This document shows, piece after piece, positions 33,521 through 41,280 of a stretch of DNA of 41,280 nucleotides. The notes beneath the pieces were generated by a model. That model saw nothing but the letters and a program-made list of their open reading frames with translations. It was not told the origin of the DNA and made no database searches. The stretch comes from Gemmatimonadota bacterium (lineage in GTDB: Bacteria; Gemmatimonadota; Gemmatimonadetes; Gemmatimonadales; Gemmatimonadaceae). The DNA is taken from contig QHVE01000069.1 in assembly GCA_003223455.1 (NCBI GenBank), forward strand, positions 1 through 41,280. Direction: 5' to 3'. A program made the position numbers and the translations under genes. Position 1 is the first letter of the stretch. Each line of letters begins with the position of its first letter.

Positions 33521-34325
33521 CACCGCCCAGCACTCCGCCGAGCAGCGCGCCGCCGAGCCCTCCGAGGACACTTCCTTCCTGCACGCGCGAACCGCCGGCG
33601 CGCGGCGAAGCGGCGATGATGCGGTCGGCAAGCCGCGAGAACGGCATGGTCTGGAGCAGCACGCGCCCCGGACCGGTCAGCGTCGCGAAGAAGAGCCCCT
33701 CGCCGCCGAACAGCGCCGTCTTGATTCCTGGCACCATCTTGATGTCGTACCGCACCTGCTGCTCCATCGCCACGATGCAGCCGGTGTCGACGCGCAGCGT
33801 TTCGCTCGGCATCAGCGTCGTCTCGAAGATGGCGCCCGAGGCATGCAGCACGGCCACGCCGTCGCCCGTGATCCGCTGCAGGATGAAGCCCTCGCCGCCG
33901 AAGAAGCCCGCGCCGATCTTCTTCGTGAATGCGATGTCGACGTTCGTCCCCTTCGGTGCGCAGAGGAAGGAATCCTTCTGCGCGATGATCGTCCCGCCCC
34001 ACTGCTGCAGATCGATCGGCTTGATCTTGCCCGGGAAGTGCGAGGAGAACGCGACCCGCTTGCGGGCGCTGCCGCTGTTGAGAAAGGTGGTGATGAAGAA
34101 GGTATCGCCGGAGAGCACGCGCTTCGCGCCCTGGAACAGCTTTCCGAGCATTCCGCCACCCTGCTTGTTCGGATCGAGCGTCGTGTTCATCTCGATCCCC
34201 TGCTCCATGAACATCATCGCTCCCGCTTCCGCGATCACCGTCTCGCCGGGATCGAGCGTCACGATCACCGCTTGCAGGTCATCTCCGATGAGCTCGTAGT
34301 CGATCTCGTCCGACGTTCTCGCCAT
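33513..34325 (-). CDS. AIM24-family protein (TIGR00266 type)
   Basis: A 270-residue all-beta protein of the widespread AIM24/DUF124 family, recognised by DPGETVIAEAGAMMFMEQGIEM, GGTIIAQKDSFLCAPKGTNV, GGEGFILQRITGDG and FGGEGLFFATLTGPG. It has no catalytic residues or signal peptide; the glycine-rich C-terminus (GGLGGALLGGVLGG) may be membrane-associated. Function in bacteria is unknown. AGGAG precedes ATG 34325 by seven bases. It heads the minus-strand run AIM24-pdxH-speA-LVIVD and is divergent from the secreted amidohydrolase gene. Confidence 0.92.
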   Translation of the reverse strand: MARTSDEIDYELIGDDLQAVIVTLDPGETVIAEAGAMMFMEQGIEMNTTLDPNKQGGGMLGKLFQGAKRVLSGDTFFITTFLNSGSARKRVAFSSHFPGKIKPIDLQQWGGTIIAQKDSFLCAPKGTNVDIAFTKKIGAGFFGGEGFILQRITGDGVAVLHASGAIFETTLMPSETLRVDTGCIVAMEQQVRYDIKMVPGIKTALFGGEGLFFATLTGPGRVLLQTMPFSRLADRIIAASPRAGGSRVQEGSVLGGLGGALLGGVLGGDE

Positions 34326-34435
34326 GGTCGTTCTCCTGATTCGAGAGGTCACTCCTTGCCGTTCGCGCACCGGGGTCCCAAATCTTGGCGGCCCGCGATT
34401 CCACGTCCAATCTAGACGACGAGGCGAGAACCCTG

Positions 34436-35734
34436 GTGACACTTTCGACGGCGGTGCGAGCGCTCGCGGTCGCGGCCGTGTGGGCGGGCGCGACACGAAG
34501 CTGGGCGCAATCGGCAGCGGCGACGCGCGCTCCGGACACGTCGGCGACGCTGCTCGTCGCCGACCGCGTGTTCGATGGCACCGAGATGCACGACGGCTGG
34601 GCCGTGCTGGTGCGCGGAGAGCGCATCGTGGCCGCGGGACCCGCGGGCTCGATGGCGGAGCCATCGGCACGGCGCATCGCGCTCCCCGGGGCGACGCTCC
34701 TGCCCGGTCTCATCGAGGGGCACTCGCACCTCCTGTTACACCCGTACGACGAGGCAGCGTGGAGCGATCAGGTGCTGCACGAGCCGCTCGCGCTGCGAAT
34801 CGCCCGCGCGACGAACCATGCCCGCGAGACGCTGCGCGCCGGCTTCACGACGGAGCGAGACCTCGGCACCGAGGGAGCGGGCTACGCCGACGTGGGACTC
34901 AAGCGCGCGATCGCGCAGGGGATCATCCCCGGTCCGCGGCTCATCGTCGTCACGCGCGCCATCGTGGCGACGGGAAGCTACGCACCGCGGCTCACCCCCG
35001 AGATCGATGTCCTTCAGGGCGCGGAGGAAGCAGACGACGCGACGCTCGTGCGCGTCGTGCGCGATCAGATCGGCCGCGGCGCCGACTGGATCAAGGTCTA
35101 CGCCGACTATAGCTCGGGCTCCGGTGGCGAGCTCCGACCGACCTTCACGCTCGATGAGCTCAAGCGCGTGGTCGAGGTGGCCTCGAGCGCGGGACGTCCC
35201 GTCGCGGCGCATGCGATGGGTCCCGAAGGAATCAGACGCGCCGTGCTCGCCGGCGTCGAGACGATCGAGCACGCCGACGCGGGCACGCCCGAGATCTTCC
35301 GGCTGATGCGCGAGCACGGCACGGTGCTGTGCCCGACGCTCGCGGCGAGCGAGGCGAACAGCCGGTACTCCGGCTGGAAGCCTGGCACCCCCGAACCGGC
35401 GCGGCTCAGGGCCAAGCGTGCGAGCTTCCGCGCCGCGCTCGACGCCGGCGTCAGCATCTGCAACGGGAGCGACGTCGGCGTCTTCACGCACGGCGAGAAC
35501 TACCGCGAGCTCGAGCTCCTCGTCGACTACGGAATGCCCGCGATCCGGGCACTCCGCGCCGCGACGACGGTGAACGCGGCGATGCTCCACATGGAATCGC
35601 AGATCGGCGCCGTGAAGCCGGGACTGCTCGCCGATCTGCTCGCGGTTCGCGGAGATCCGTCACGCGACATCCACGCGCTCCGTGACGTGCGCTTCGTGAT
35701 GAAGGGCGGCACCATCGTCAGGCAGGATCCGTGA
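34436..35734 (+). CDS. secreted amidohydrolase (imidazolonepropionase/prolidase-like)
   Basis: A 432-residue binuclear metallohydrolase. A signal peptide ([16 protein letters not shown]) exports it. Ligands are visible in order: HxH in [10 protein letters not shown], the probable carboxylated lysine in DWIKVYADY, His in [11 protein letters not shown], His in ETIEHADAG and Asp in [10 protein letters not shown]. Related enzymes split Xaa-Pro or other C-terminal peptide bonds; the substrate here is unknown. I prefer GTG 34436, which has GAGGCGAG upstream and gives a clean signal peptide; TTG 34385 is possible. Its 3' end overlaps the convergent APC permease gene by 17 bases. Confidence 0.87.
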   Translation: MTLSTAVRALAVAAVWAGATRSWAQSAAATRAPDTSATLLVADRVFDGTEMHDGWAVLVRGERIVAAGPAGSMAEPSARRIALPGATLLPGLIEGHSHLLLHPYDEAAWSDQVLHEPLALRIARATNHARETLRAGFTTERDLGTEGAGYADVGLKRAIAQGIIPGPRLIVVTRAIVATGSYAPRLTPEIDVLQGAEEADDATLVRVVRDQIGRGADWIKVYADYSSGSGGELRPTFTLDELKRVVEVASSAGRPVAAHAMGPEGIRRAVLAGVETIEHADAGTPEIFRLMREHGTVLCPTLAASEANSRYSGWKPGTPEPARLRAKRASFRAALDAGVSICNGSDVGVFTHGENYRELELLVDYGMPAIRALRAATTVNAAMLHMESQIGAVKPGLLADLLAVRGDPSRDIHALRDVRFVMKGGTIVRQDP

Positions 35735-37049
35735 CGCCCGCGTCACGCGCATGTCGGCGAGCGAACGCGTAGCAGAGCGGTCCGAGCGCGATGGCCACGG
35801 CGGCACCCGTCACTGCCGGCAGCCCGTACTCTCCGTCCGCGAAGCTCAACACCACGACGAGCACGAGGACGCTGAACGGCAGCAGCGCCAGCACGGCCAC
35901 CGCGCCCGTGCCGAGGGGGATGCGGAACGCGCCTCGCAGCGCGGGCTCGCGTACACGAAGGGCCAGCAGCGATCCCAGCTCCAGCATGAGGGCGAGCGAA
36001 TAGAGCAGGACGTCGGCGACGACGAGCCCGCCGAACGGCAGCAGCACGAACACGGAGTAGCACACCGCGGCCGACAGCACGGCGACACGCGGCGTACCAC
36101 GCGCGTCGGTACGCGCGAGCGCGGCCGGCAGCAGCCCATCCGTCGCCATCACGAACGGGATGCGCGAGTACGCGAGCAGGAGGGCGTTGAAGAGCGCCAG
36201 CGCGCTGACCATTCCGGCCAGCGCGACCCACGCCGCGAACAGTGGACCGAGAACACCCCCGGACGCGAGGGCGATCGCCGGCCATCCGCCTTCTGTCCAC
36301 GTCGTCCAGTCGGTGGCCGAGAGCGTCGCGAGGAGCGGAACGAGATACCCGGCCGCCACGAGCGGCAGCGTGATGGCGAGCGCGCGGGGATAGCTCCGCG
36401 TCGCGTCCTTCACCTCGCCCTGCACCGTCGAGGCGTTGTCCCACCCGATGTAGTTCCACAGCGCGATCGAGAGACCGACCGCCAGTCCACCGGCACCGGC
36501 GTGACCGGGTGCCGAAAATGGTCGCCAGGGCACGTGCGTCGCGTGTGCCAGCGCGGCGATCGAGATCGCAACGAATCCCGCGATGATGAACGTCCCCGCG
36601 AAGATCGAGCTGCGCCCGACGCGGGCGGCGCCGGCGAGATTGATCGCCGTCGCGCCCCAGATCACCACCAGGCCCACCACCCATACCCCCCACGGCGGGA
36701 GATGCGGCGCGAACCACGCCAGATAGGTCACGAACAGCTTGGGGTAGATCGCCATATCGACCAGCGAGTACATCCAGGTGAGCCAGCCGTTCTGGAACGC
36801 CCAGAATGGGCCGAACGCCCGCTGCACCCACCGATAGTAGCCTCCCTCCAGCGGCAGCATGCTCGCCAGCTCGCCGACGATCAGGATCTCCGGAATCGAG
36901 TAGAACATCGGCACGAGGACGAGGATGCCGAGTGCCATACCCGGTCCGACGGAGGCCACGAGCGTCTCCGTCGAGAACGCGCCCCCCGACGTGCTGAAGT
37001 AGAGAATGAAGACGAGGGACAGCGTCGAGATCGATCGGACCAGCGTCAT
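35718..37049 (-). CDS. APC-superfamily amino acid permease
   Basis: A 443-residue membrane transporter with about twelve helices. The first helix has the substrate-backbone motif STSGGAFS and helix 2/3 shows [21 protein letters not shown], both typical of APC amino acid/polyamine permeases. A later [24 protein letters not shown] is also family-like. ATG 37049 gives the usual short N-terminus; ATG 37094 would add 15 residues. It is divergent from the GH20 gene. Amino acid specificity cannot be assigned; the neighbouring peptidase-like amidohydrolase suggests uptake of released amino acids. Confidence 0.88.
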   Translation of the reverse strand: MTLVRSISTLSLVFILYFSTSGGAFSTETLVASVGPGMALGILVLVPMFYSIPEILIVGELASMLPLEGGYYRWVQRAFGPFWAFQNGWLTWMYSLVDMAIYPKLFVTYLAWFAPHLPPWGVWVVGLVVIWGATAINLAGAARVGRSSIFAGTFIIAGFVAISIAALAHATHVPWRPFSAPGHAGAGGLAVGLSIALWNYIGWDNASTVQGEVKDATRSYPRALAITLPLVAAGYLVPLLATLSATDWTTWTEGGWPAIALASGGVLGPLFAAWVALAGMVSALALFNALLLAYSRIPFVMATDGLLPAALARTDARGTPRVAVLSAAVCYSVFVLLPFGGLVVADVLLYSLALMLELGSLLALRVREPALRGAFRIPLGTGAVAVLALLPFSVLVLVVVLSFADGEYGLPAVTGAAVAIALGPLCYAFARRHARDAGVTDPA

Positions 37050-37124
37050 GTCGGCAAAGCTCGCGCGAACGCACCAGCGGGGCAACGCGTACATTCTCCG
37101 CCACCCTCTCACTCCACGCACATC

Positions 37125-39041
37125 ATGACCATGCGTCCGTCGACGACGCTGCGAATCGCGGCAACCACTCTCTCCCTTGGGTGCCTTCCCGCACTGCTGC
37201 ATGCACAGGGCTCGGCCGCCGTCTCGGTCATCCCGTATCCGGCGTCGGCCTCGGTCGACTCCTCGGTGCGCTACACCTTCGGCGCGTCACCGGTGGTCGC
37301 GCTCTCCGCGCCGACCGATGCCGAGCTCCGTACGCTCGGCGCGCTCGCCGTCGACATCCTGCGTCAGGAGCTCGGCTCGAACCCGCGCGTCGCCACGACG
37401 ATGTCTGCCGCCAGGTCTTCGGCGGCGGTATCGCTGACGCTGTCTCCGCGCGACACGTCCGCCGGAACGGAGTCGTATCGCCTCGACGTCACGGGGCGCG
37501 GCGTGGCGATCACCGCTCCGCGCGCGGCAGGGCTCTTCTACGGTCTGCAGACGCTTCGCGCGCTGCTCGAGGCCGAGCGGGCACGGACGACCTCTACCCC
37601 TCGCGCGACGACGGCGCCGGTCTCGCTCCGCGGTGTCCATATCGCGGATGCACCGCGGTTCTCCTATCGAGGACTTCACCTCGACGTCGGACGGCACTTC
37701 GCTCCCGTCTCGTTCGTCAAGCGCTACATCGACCTGATGTCGCGCTACAAGTACAACACCTTTCACTGGCACCTCACCGAGGACCAGGGCTGGCGCATCG
37801 AGATCAAGAAGTATCCGCGCCTCACCGAAGTCGGCTCGTGCCGCAAGGAGACGCAGCTCGGCCGCAACCGGAACCCGTACGTCGGCGACTCCATCCGCTA
37901 TTGCGGCTCCTACACCCAGGAACAGATCCGCGACGTCGTCGCCTACGCCAAGTCGCGGTACATCACGGTGATTCCGGAGATCGAGATGCCGGGGCACTCG
38001 AAGGCCGCGCTGGCGGCGTACCCGGAGCTCGGCTGCGGCCCTGGTCCGTACGAGGTGCGAACGACGTGGGGTGTGGACGAGAACATCTTCTGCCCGAAAG
38101 AGGAGACGTTCACCTTTCTCGAAAACGTCCTCACCGAAGTGATGGCGCTCTTCCCGAGCACGTACATCCACATCGGCGGTGACGAAGCTCCGAAGACAGT
38201 CTGGCAGGCGAGCCCGATCGCGCAGGCCGTGATCAAGCGCGAGAACCTGAAGGACGAGCACGAGCTCCAGAGCTACTTCATCCGGCGCATGGAGAAGTTT
38301 CTCAACGCGCATGGCCGACAACTGATCGGGTGGGACGAGATCCTCGAAGGCGGTCTCGCACCGAAGGCCACGGTCATGTCGTGGCGCGGGATCAATGGCG
38401 GCATCGCGGCGGCGCGGCAGAACCACGACGTCGTGATGACGCCGACGTCGAACACCTACTTCGACTACGTCCAGGGCGACCGTCGCTTCGAGCCGACGTA
38501 CACCGGCAACTATCTGCCGATCGAGACGGTGTACGCGTTCGATCCGGCGGTATCCGACTCCCTGACGCCCGAGCAGGCCAGACACGTCATCGGCACTCAG
38601 GGACAGCTCTGGACGGAGTACATGTACAACCCCGGCCAGGTCGAGTACATGGCGTATCCTCGTGCGCTCGCGCTGGCCGAGGTGGCGTGGTCTCCCAAGA
38701 GCGCCCGCGACTTCGAGAGCTTCCGGACGCGGCTCCTGCCGCGGCTGCTGGGTCTCGACCGGCTCGGTGTGAACTATCGCTTCCCGAGCGCGGACAACGG
38801 TCTCGAGCGCAATCGCGTCGTCACCAGCGACTCGGTGGTGGTCGAGCTGCGCAGCGCGCTTCCCGAGGCGGAGATTCGCTACACGCTCGACGGCACTGAG
38901 CCCACGGCGACGTCGGCGCGCTACACGACACCGCTACGCATTCCGGTGCCCACGGACGGGGTGTCGGTGCTCGCGCGCACGTTCTACGGCACGCACACCG
39001 GCGCTGTGCGCGCCGCCACCTTCCGGCGCGCGGGACCGTAG
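37125..39041 (+). CDS. beta-N-acetylhexosaminidase (GH20)
   Basis: A 638-residue secreted glycosidase that removes terminal GlcNAc or GalNAc. A signal peptide ends near PALLHAQG. A GH20b-like domain follows (VIPYPASASV to YGLQTLRALLEA), then the catalytic barrel starting with DAPRFSYRGLHLDVGRHF; NTFHWHLTEDQGWRIEIKKY, IPEIEMPGHSKAAL and HIGGDEAPKTVW carry substrate and catalytic residues, with the Asp-Glu pair encoded at 38181-38186. The last 80 residues form a chitobiase-type C-terminal domain (AEIRYTLDGTEPTATSARYT). ATG 37125 or ATG 37131 can start it; neither has a clear ribosome-binding site. Confidence 0.95.
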   Translation: MTMRPSTTLRIAATTLSLGCLPALLHAQGSAAVSVIPYPASASVDSSVRYTFGASPVVALSAPTDAELRTLGALAVDILRQELGSNPRVATTMSAARSSAAVSLTLSPRDTSAGTESYRLDVTGRGVAITAPRAAGLFYGLQTLRALLEAERARTTSTPRATTAPVSLRGVHIADAPRFSYRGLHLDVGRHFAPVSFVKRYIDLMSRYKYNTFHWHLTEDQGWRIEIKKYPRLTEVGSCRKETQLGRNRNPYVGDSIRYCGSYTQEQIRDVVAYAKSRYITVIPEIEMPGHSKAALAAYPELGCGPGPYEVRTTWGVDENIFCPKEETFTFLENVLTEVMALFPSTYIHIGGDEAPKTVWQASPIAQAVIKRENLKDEHELQSYFIRRMEKFLNAHGRQLIGWDEILEGGLAPKATVMSWRGINGGIAAARQNHDVVMTPTSNTYFDYVQGDRRFEPTYTGNYLPIETVYAFDPAVSDSLTPEQARHVIGTQGQLWTEYMYNPGQVEYMAYPRALALAEVAWSPKSARDFESFRTRLLPRLLGLDRLGVNYRFPSADNGLERNRVVTSDSVVVELRSALPEAEIRYTLDGTEPTATSARYTTPLRIPVPTDGVSVLARTFYGTHTGAVRAATFRRAGP

Positions 39042-39085
39042 GGGCGCGGGCACGAATGGGCGGGCGCGCGGATTAGGTTGATCCG

Positions 39086-40990
39086 ATGACCGTGCCCGTC
39101 CGCATGACCGATCCCCGCGCGCCGCTCCCCGAGATGGAGCGGCCGCGCGGTGTGCGTGAGCGCCTCGAGGCGCTGCGCTATCTGCCGCAGCTCGTGCGGC
39201 TCGTCTGGCAGACGCATCGTGGCTTCACGACGGCCATGATTGCGCTCCGGCTCGTGCGCGCCTTCGTCCCGGTGGCGTCGCTCTGGGCGGCGAAGCTGAT
39301 CATCGATCAGGTCGTGCTGCTCACGCGCGCGCCCGGCACGCCGCTCACCGATCTCTGGCGCGTCGTCGCCCTGGAGCTCGCGATCGTCGTCGCTGGTGAG
39401 CTGCTCGCGCGTGCCTCGGCGCTCGTGGAGTCACTGCTCGGCGACCTGTTCTCGAACAACATCAGCGTCCGCCTGATGCGCCACGCGGCGACGCTCGACC
39501 TGCAGCAGTTCGAGGATCCGGACTTCTACGATCACCTCGAGCGCGCGCGCCGGCAGACGACGGCCCGCATCGGGCTCATCGCCATGCTCCTGACCATGGG
39601 GCAGGACCTGATCACGCTCGTCACGCTCGGCGCGGCGCTCGTCGCGCACAACCCGTGGCTGTTGCTGCTCCTCACGCTGGCCATCCTGCCCAGCTTCCTG
39701 GGCGAGACGCACTTCGCCGCGCTCTCGTACTCCCTGCTCTTCCGCCGCACCCCGGAGCGCCGCGAGCTCGACTACCTGCGCTTCGTCGGCGCGAGCGACA
39801 GCACGGCCAAGGAGGTGCAGCTGTTCGGGCTCGCCGGCTGGCTGACGGATCGCTACGCCACACTCGCCCAGCGCTACTACGAGGAGAACCGCCGGCTCAG
39901 CATTCGGAAGGGCATCGTCAGCGCGTTGCTCTCGCTCGTCGGGACGCTCGGCTACTACGGTGCGTACGTCACGATCCTCCTCCGCGCCGTCGCCGGTACG
40001 ATCACGCTCGGGACGCTCACCTTCCTCGCCTCGGCATTCGCGCGCAGCCGCGACCTCATCCAGCGACTTCTCCTCTCGGCGAGCGACATCTACGAGCAGA
40101 GTCTCTACCTGAAGGATCTGTTCGTCTTCTTCGAGATGCAGCCGTCGATCCGTTCGAAGCCGGGCGCCCTCCGCGTGCCCCGGCCAATTCGCAGCGGCTT
40201 CCTGTTCGAAGACGTCGGCTTTCAGTATCCGGGCAGCGACCGGTGGGCGATCAGGCACGTGAGCTTCTCGATCGCGCCGGGAGAGCGCATCGCGCTCGTC
40301 GGCGAGAACGGCGCGGGGAAGACGACGATCACGAAGCTCCTCGCGCGCCTCTACGACCCGACCGAGGGACGGATCCTGCTGGACGACGTCGACCTCCGAG
40401 ACTACGACCTCGCGTCCCTGCGAGAAGCCATCGGAGTGATCTTCCAGGACTTCGTGCGCTACGACATGCGCTTCGACGAGAACGTCGGCGTCGGTGAGAT
40501 CGAAGGGGTGACGGCGTATCTCGCCGCCGTGCGCGACGCGCCGGAGAACGGCGCGTCGGCGCCCCCAGCGGCGCTCGTGGACGCTTCGGAGCGCTCGCTC
40601 GCCTCGAGCCTCCTCCCCCGCTTCACGCGAGGTTACCGTCAGATGCTCGGGCGCCGGTTCGACGACGGGGTCGACCTCTCCGGGGGCGAGTGGCAGAAGA
40701 TCGCACTCGCGCGGGCGTACATGCGCGAGGCGCAACTGCTGATCCTCGACGAGCCCACCGCCGCGCTCGACGCGCGCGCGGAGTACGAGGTCTTCGTGCG
40801 GTTCAATCAGCTGATGGCGGGGCGGATGGCGGTCGTCATCTCGCATCGGTTCTCGACCGTGCGCATGGCGGACCGGATCGTCGTCCTGGGCGAGGGCCGG
40901 GTGCTCGAAGAAGGCACCCACGAGGCACTGCTCGCTCGCGAGGGGTTGTACGCCGAGCTGTTCGAGATGCAGGCGGCGGGATATCGGTGA
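39086..40990 (+). CDS. ABC transporter, fused permease and ATPase (exporter type)
   Basis: A 634-residue half-transporter. Residues about 40-330 form the membrane domain; the ATPase domain holds Walker A GENGAGKTT, Q-loop VIFQDFVRYDM, signature LSGGEWQKIALARA, Walker B LLILDEPTAALD and H-loop VISHRFSTV. A stretch of about 40 residues between Q-loop and signature is rich in Ala and Pro and longer than usual. It should work as a homodimer, exporting an unknown lipid, peptide or drug. AGG lies about ten bases before ATG 39086. It follows the GH20 gene by 44 bases but functional linkage is not evident. Confidence 0.93.
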   Translation: MTVPVRMTDPRAPLPEMERPRGVRERLEALRYLPQLVRLVWQTHRGFTTAMIALRLVRAFVPVASLWAAKLIIDQVVLLTRAPGTPLTDLWRVVALELAIVVAGELLARASALVESLLGDLFSNNISVRLMRHAATLDLQQFEDPDFYDHLERARRQTTARIGLIAMLLTMGQDLITLVTLGAALVAHNPWLLLLLTLAILPSFLGETHFAALSYSLLFRRTPERRELDYLRFVGASDSTAKEVQLFGLAGWLTDRYATLAQRYYEENRRLSIRKGIVSALLSLVGTLGYYGAYVTILLRAVAGTITLGTLTFLASAFARSRDLIQRLLLSASDIYEQSLYLKDLFVFFEMQPSIRSKPGALRVPRPIRSGFLFEDVGFQYPGSDRWAIRHVSFSIAPGERIALVGENGAGKTTITKLLARLYDPTEGRILLDDVDLRDYDLASLREAIGVIFQDFVRYDMRFDENVGVGEIEGVTAYLAAVRDAPENGASAPPAALVDASERSLASSLLPRFTRGYRQMLGRRFDDGVDLSGGEWQKIALARAYMREAQLLILDEPTAALDARAEYEVFVRFNQLMAGRMAVVISHRFSTVRMADRIVVLGEGRVLEEGTHEALLAREGLYAELFEMQAAGYR

Positions 40991-41008
40991 ACCCCGGCCG
41001 AGCCGTCC

Positions 41009-41051
41009 GTTCGGCGACGCGCCGTCGTCAGCGGCGGCGCAGCGTCCGAAC
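41009..41051. terminator. hairpin between convergent ABC transporter and plug-like genes
   Basis: Arms GTTCGG (41009-41014) and CCGAAC (41046-41051) enclose an imperfect GC-rich stem. It lies between two convergent stop codons, as expected for a two-way terminator. No octamer arrays flank it. Confidence 0.6.
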
Positions 41052-41056
41052 GAGAC

Positions 41057-41280
41057 TCACTGGTTCCGCGAGATCAGCATGATGATGCCTCCACCATACT
41101 GCGCGCCGAAGCGGTTCACTGCGTCCATCCCGTTGAGGTAGCGCACCTCGGCGATGCGTCCCGTCGGGATGTTCCGCATCGTCGCGAGGATGCCGTACTC
41201 CTGATCGTTCAGGAACACCACGGCCTGCTCGTGGGTGTTGGTGCGAATCGAGATCTTCCCTCGATCCTTGAGAAACTCAC
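41057..41280 (-). CDS. TonB-plug-like protein, 3' part only
   Basis: Seventy-three codons to a TGA stop at 41059-41057; the 5' end is outside the window. The readable end, HEQAVVFLNDQEYGILATMR, IAEVRYLNGMDAVNRFG and GGGIIMLISRN, resembles the carboxyl half of a TonB-dependent-receptor plug domain (VFLDG, I..IEVLRG, R.G..GAGGVI). The protein stops there without any beta-barrel, so it is probably a small free-standing plug-like protein of the sort common in Gemmatimonadota. Recognition is by pattern only. Confidence 0.6.
   Translation of the reverse strand, partial: EFLKDRGKISIRTNTHEQAVVFLNDQEYGILATMRNIPTGRIAEVRYLNGMDAVNRFGAQYGGGIIMLISRNQ

Noticed and set aside
35751-37124. Plus-strand open frame continuous with the GH20 gene, which would add over 450 residues to it
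   Set aside because: It is antisense to the APC permease, is highly charged without motifs, and the GH20 signal peptide starts cleanly at 37125.

Overview
The window is about 41 kb of very GC-rich bacterial DNA with dense gene packing. Many neighbouring genes overlap by 1 to 4 bases (ATGA, GTGA, TGATG junctions). The best taxonomic guess is a member of the Gemmatimonadota or a related soil/sediment lineage. It rests on a complete six-gene alternative complex III operon, a small TonB-plug-like protein, an lmo0937-type membrane peptide, an M15-type peptidase with EF-hand-like loops and the GC-rich codon use. This is inference; no rRNA gene is present to settle it.

Layout. (1) 72-2165: a broken short-chain dehydrogenase of the mannonate/fructuronate-reductase-like kind and a ROK-family sugar regulator, with a good sigma70-type promoter and a long leader upstream. 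(2) 2867-3636: tRNA-Ala(TGC) with a hairpin behind it, thioredoxin 2, and an unusual terminator flanked by 8-bp tandem repeats. (3) 3654-11672: the operon actABCDEF (minus strand), encoding alternative complex III, the quinol:electron-acceptor oxidoreductase that replaces cytochrome bc1. A TGTGA-N6-TCACA dyad lies just upstream. (4) 11868-16545: a tight minus-strand run of trmJ, a class III aminotransferase, a PurU-like formyl-THF hydrolase, an intact amidohydrolase and a second amidohydrolase-fold protein that has lost its metal ligands. (5) 16657-25394: a glycan-use cluster built around a divergent point at about 20950. Leftward run a peptide/oligosaccharide-type substrate-binding lipoprotein and a heparinase II/III-like lyase; rightward run two DppB/DppC-type permeases; they converge on a GH38 alpha-mannosidase gene that is frameshifted. 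(6) 25496-28695: a 50-aa membrane peptide, a two-helix membrane protein coupled to a membrane-anchored M15-type peptidase, then dedA and superoxide dismutase on the other strand, ending in a second octamer-flanked palindromic terminator. (7) 28886-34325 (minus): AIM24-family protein, pdxH, speA and a secreted Ig-like/LVIVD-repeat protein. (8) 34436-40990: secreted amidohydrolase, APC permease, GH20 hexosaminidase and an ABC exporter. (9) 41057-41280: the 3' end of a TonB-plug-like gene.

How it fits together. The act operon is the respiratory core. ROK regulator, SDR, heparinase-like lyase, Dpp-like importer, GH38 and GH20 point to a heterotroph that breaks down complex glycans, although two of these genes carry internal deletions with frameshifts. 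PdxH next to the PLP enzyme SpeA is a cofactor-user pairing.

The points most worth a second look are: the two intergenic structures built from 8-bp repeats around strong hairpins; the translationally coupled amidohydrolase/metal-less paralogue pair inside an aminotransferase-PurU operon; the four N-terminal cysteines retained in ActB; and the two deletion/frameshift genes. No CRISPR array, insertion sequence, prophage, attachment site or replication origin was seen.
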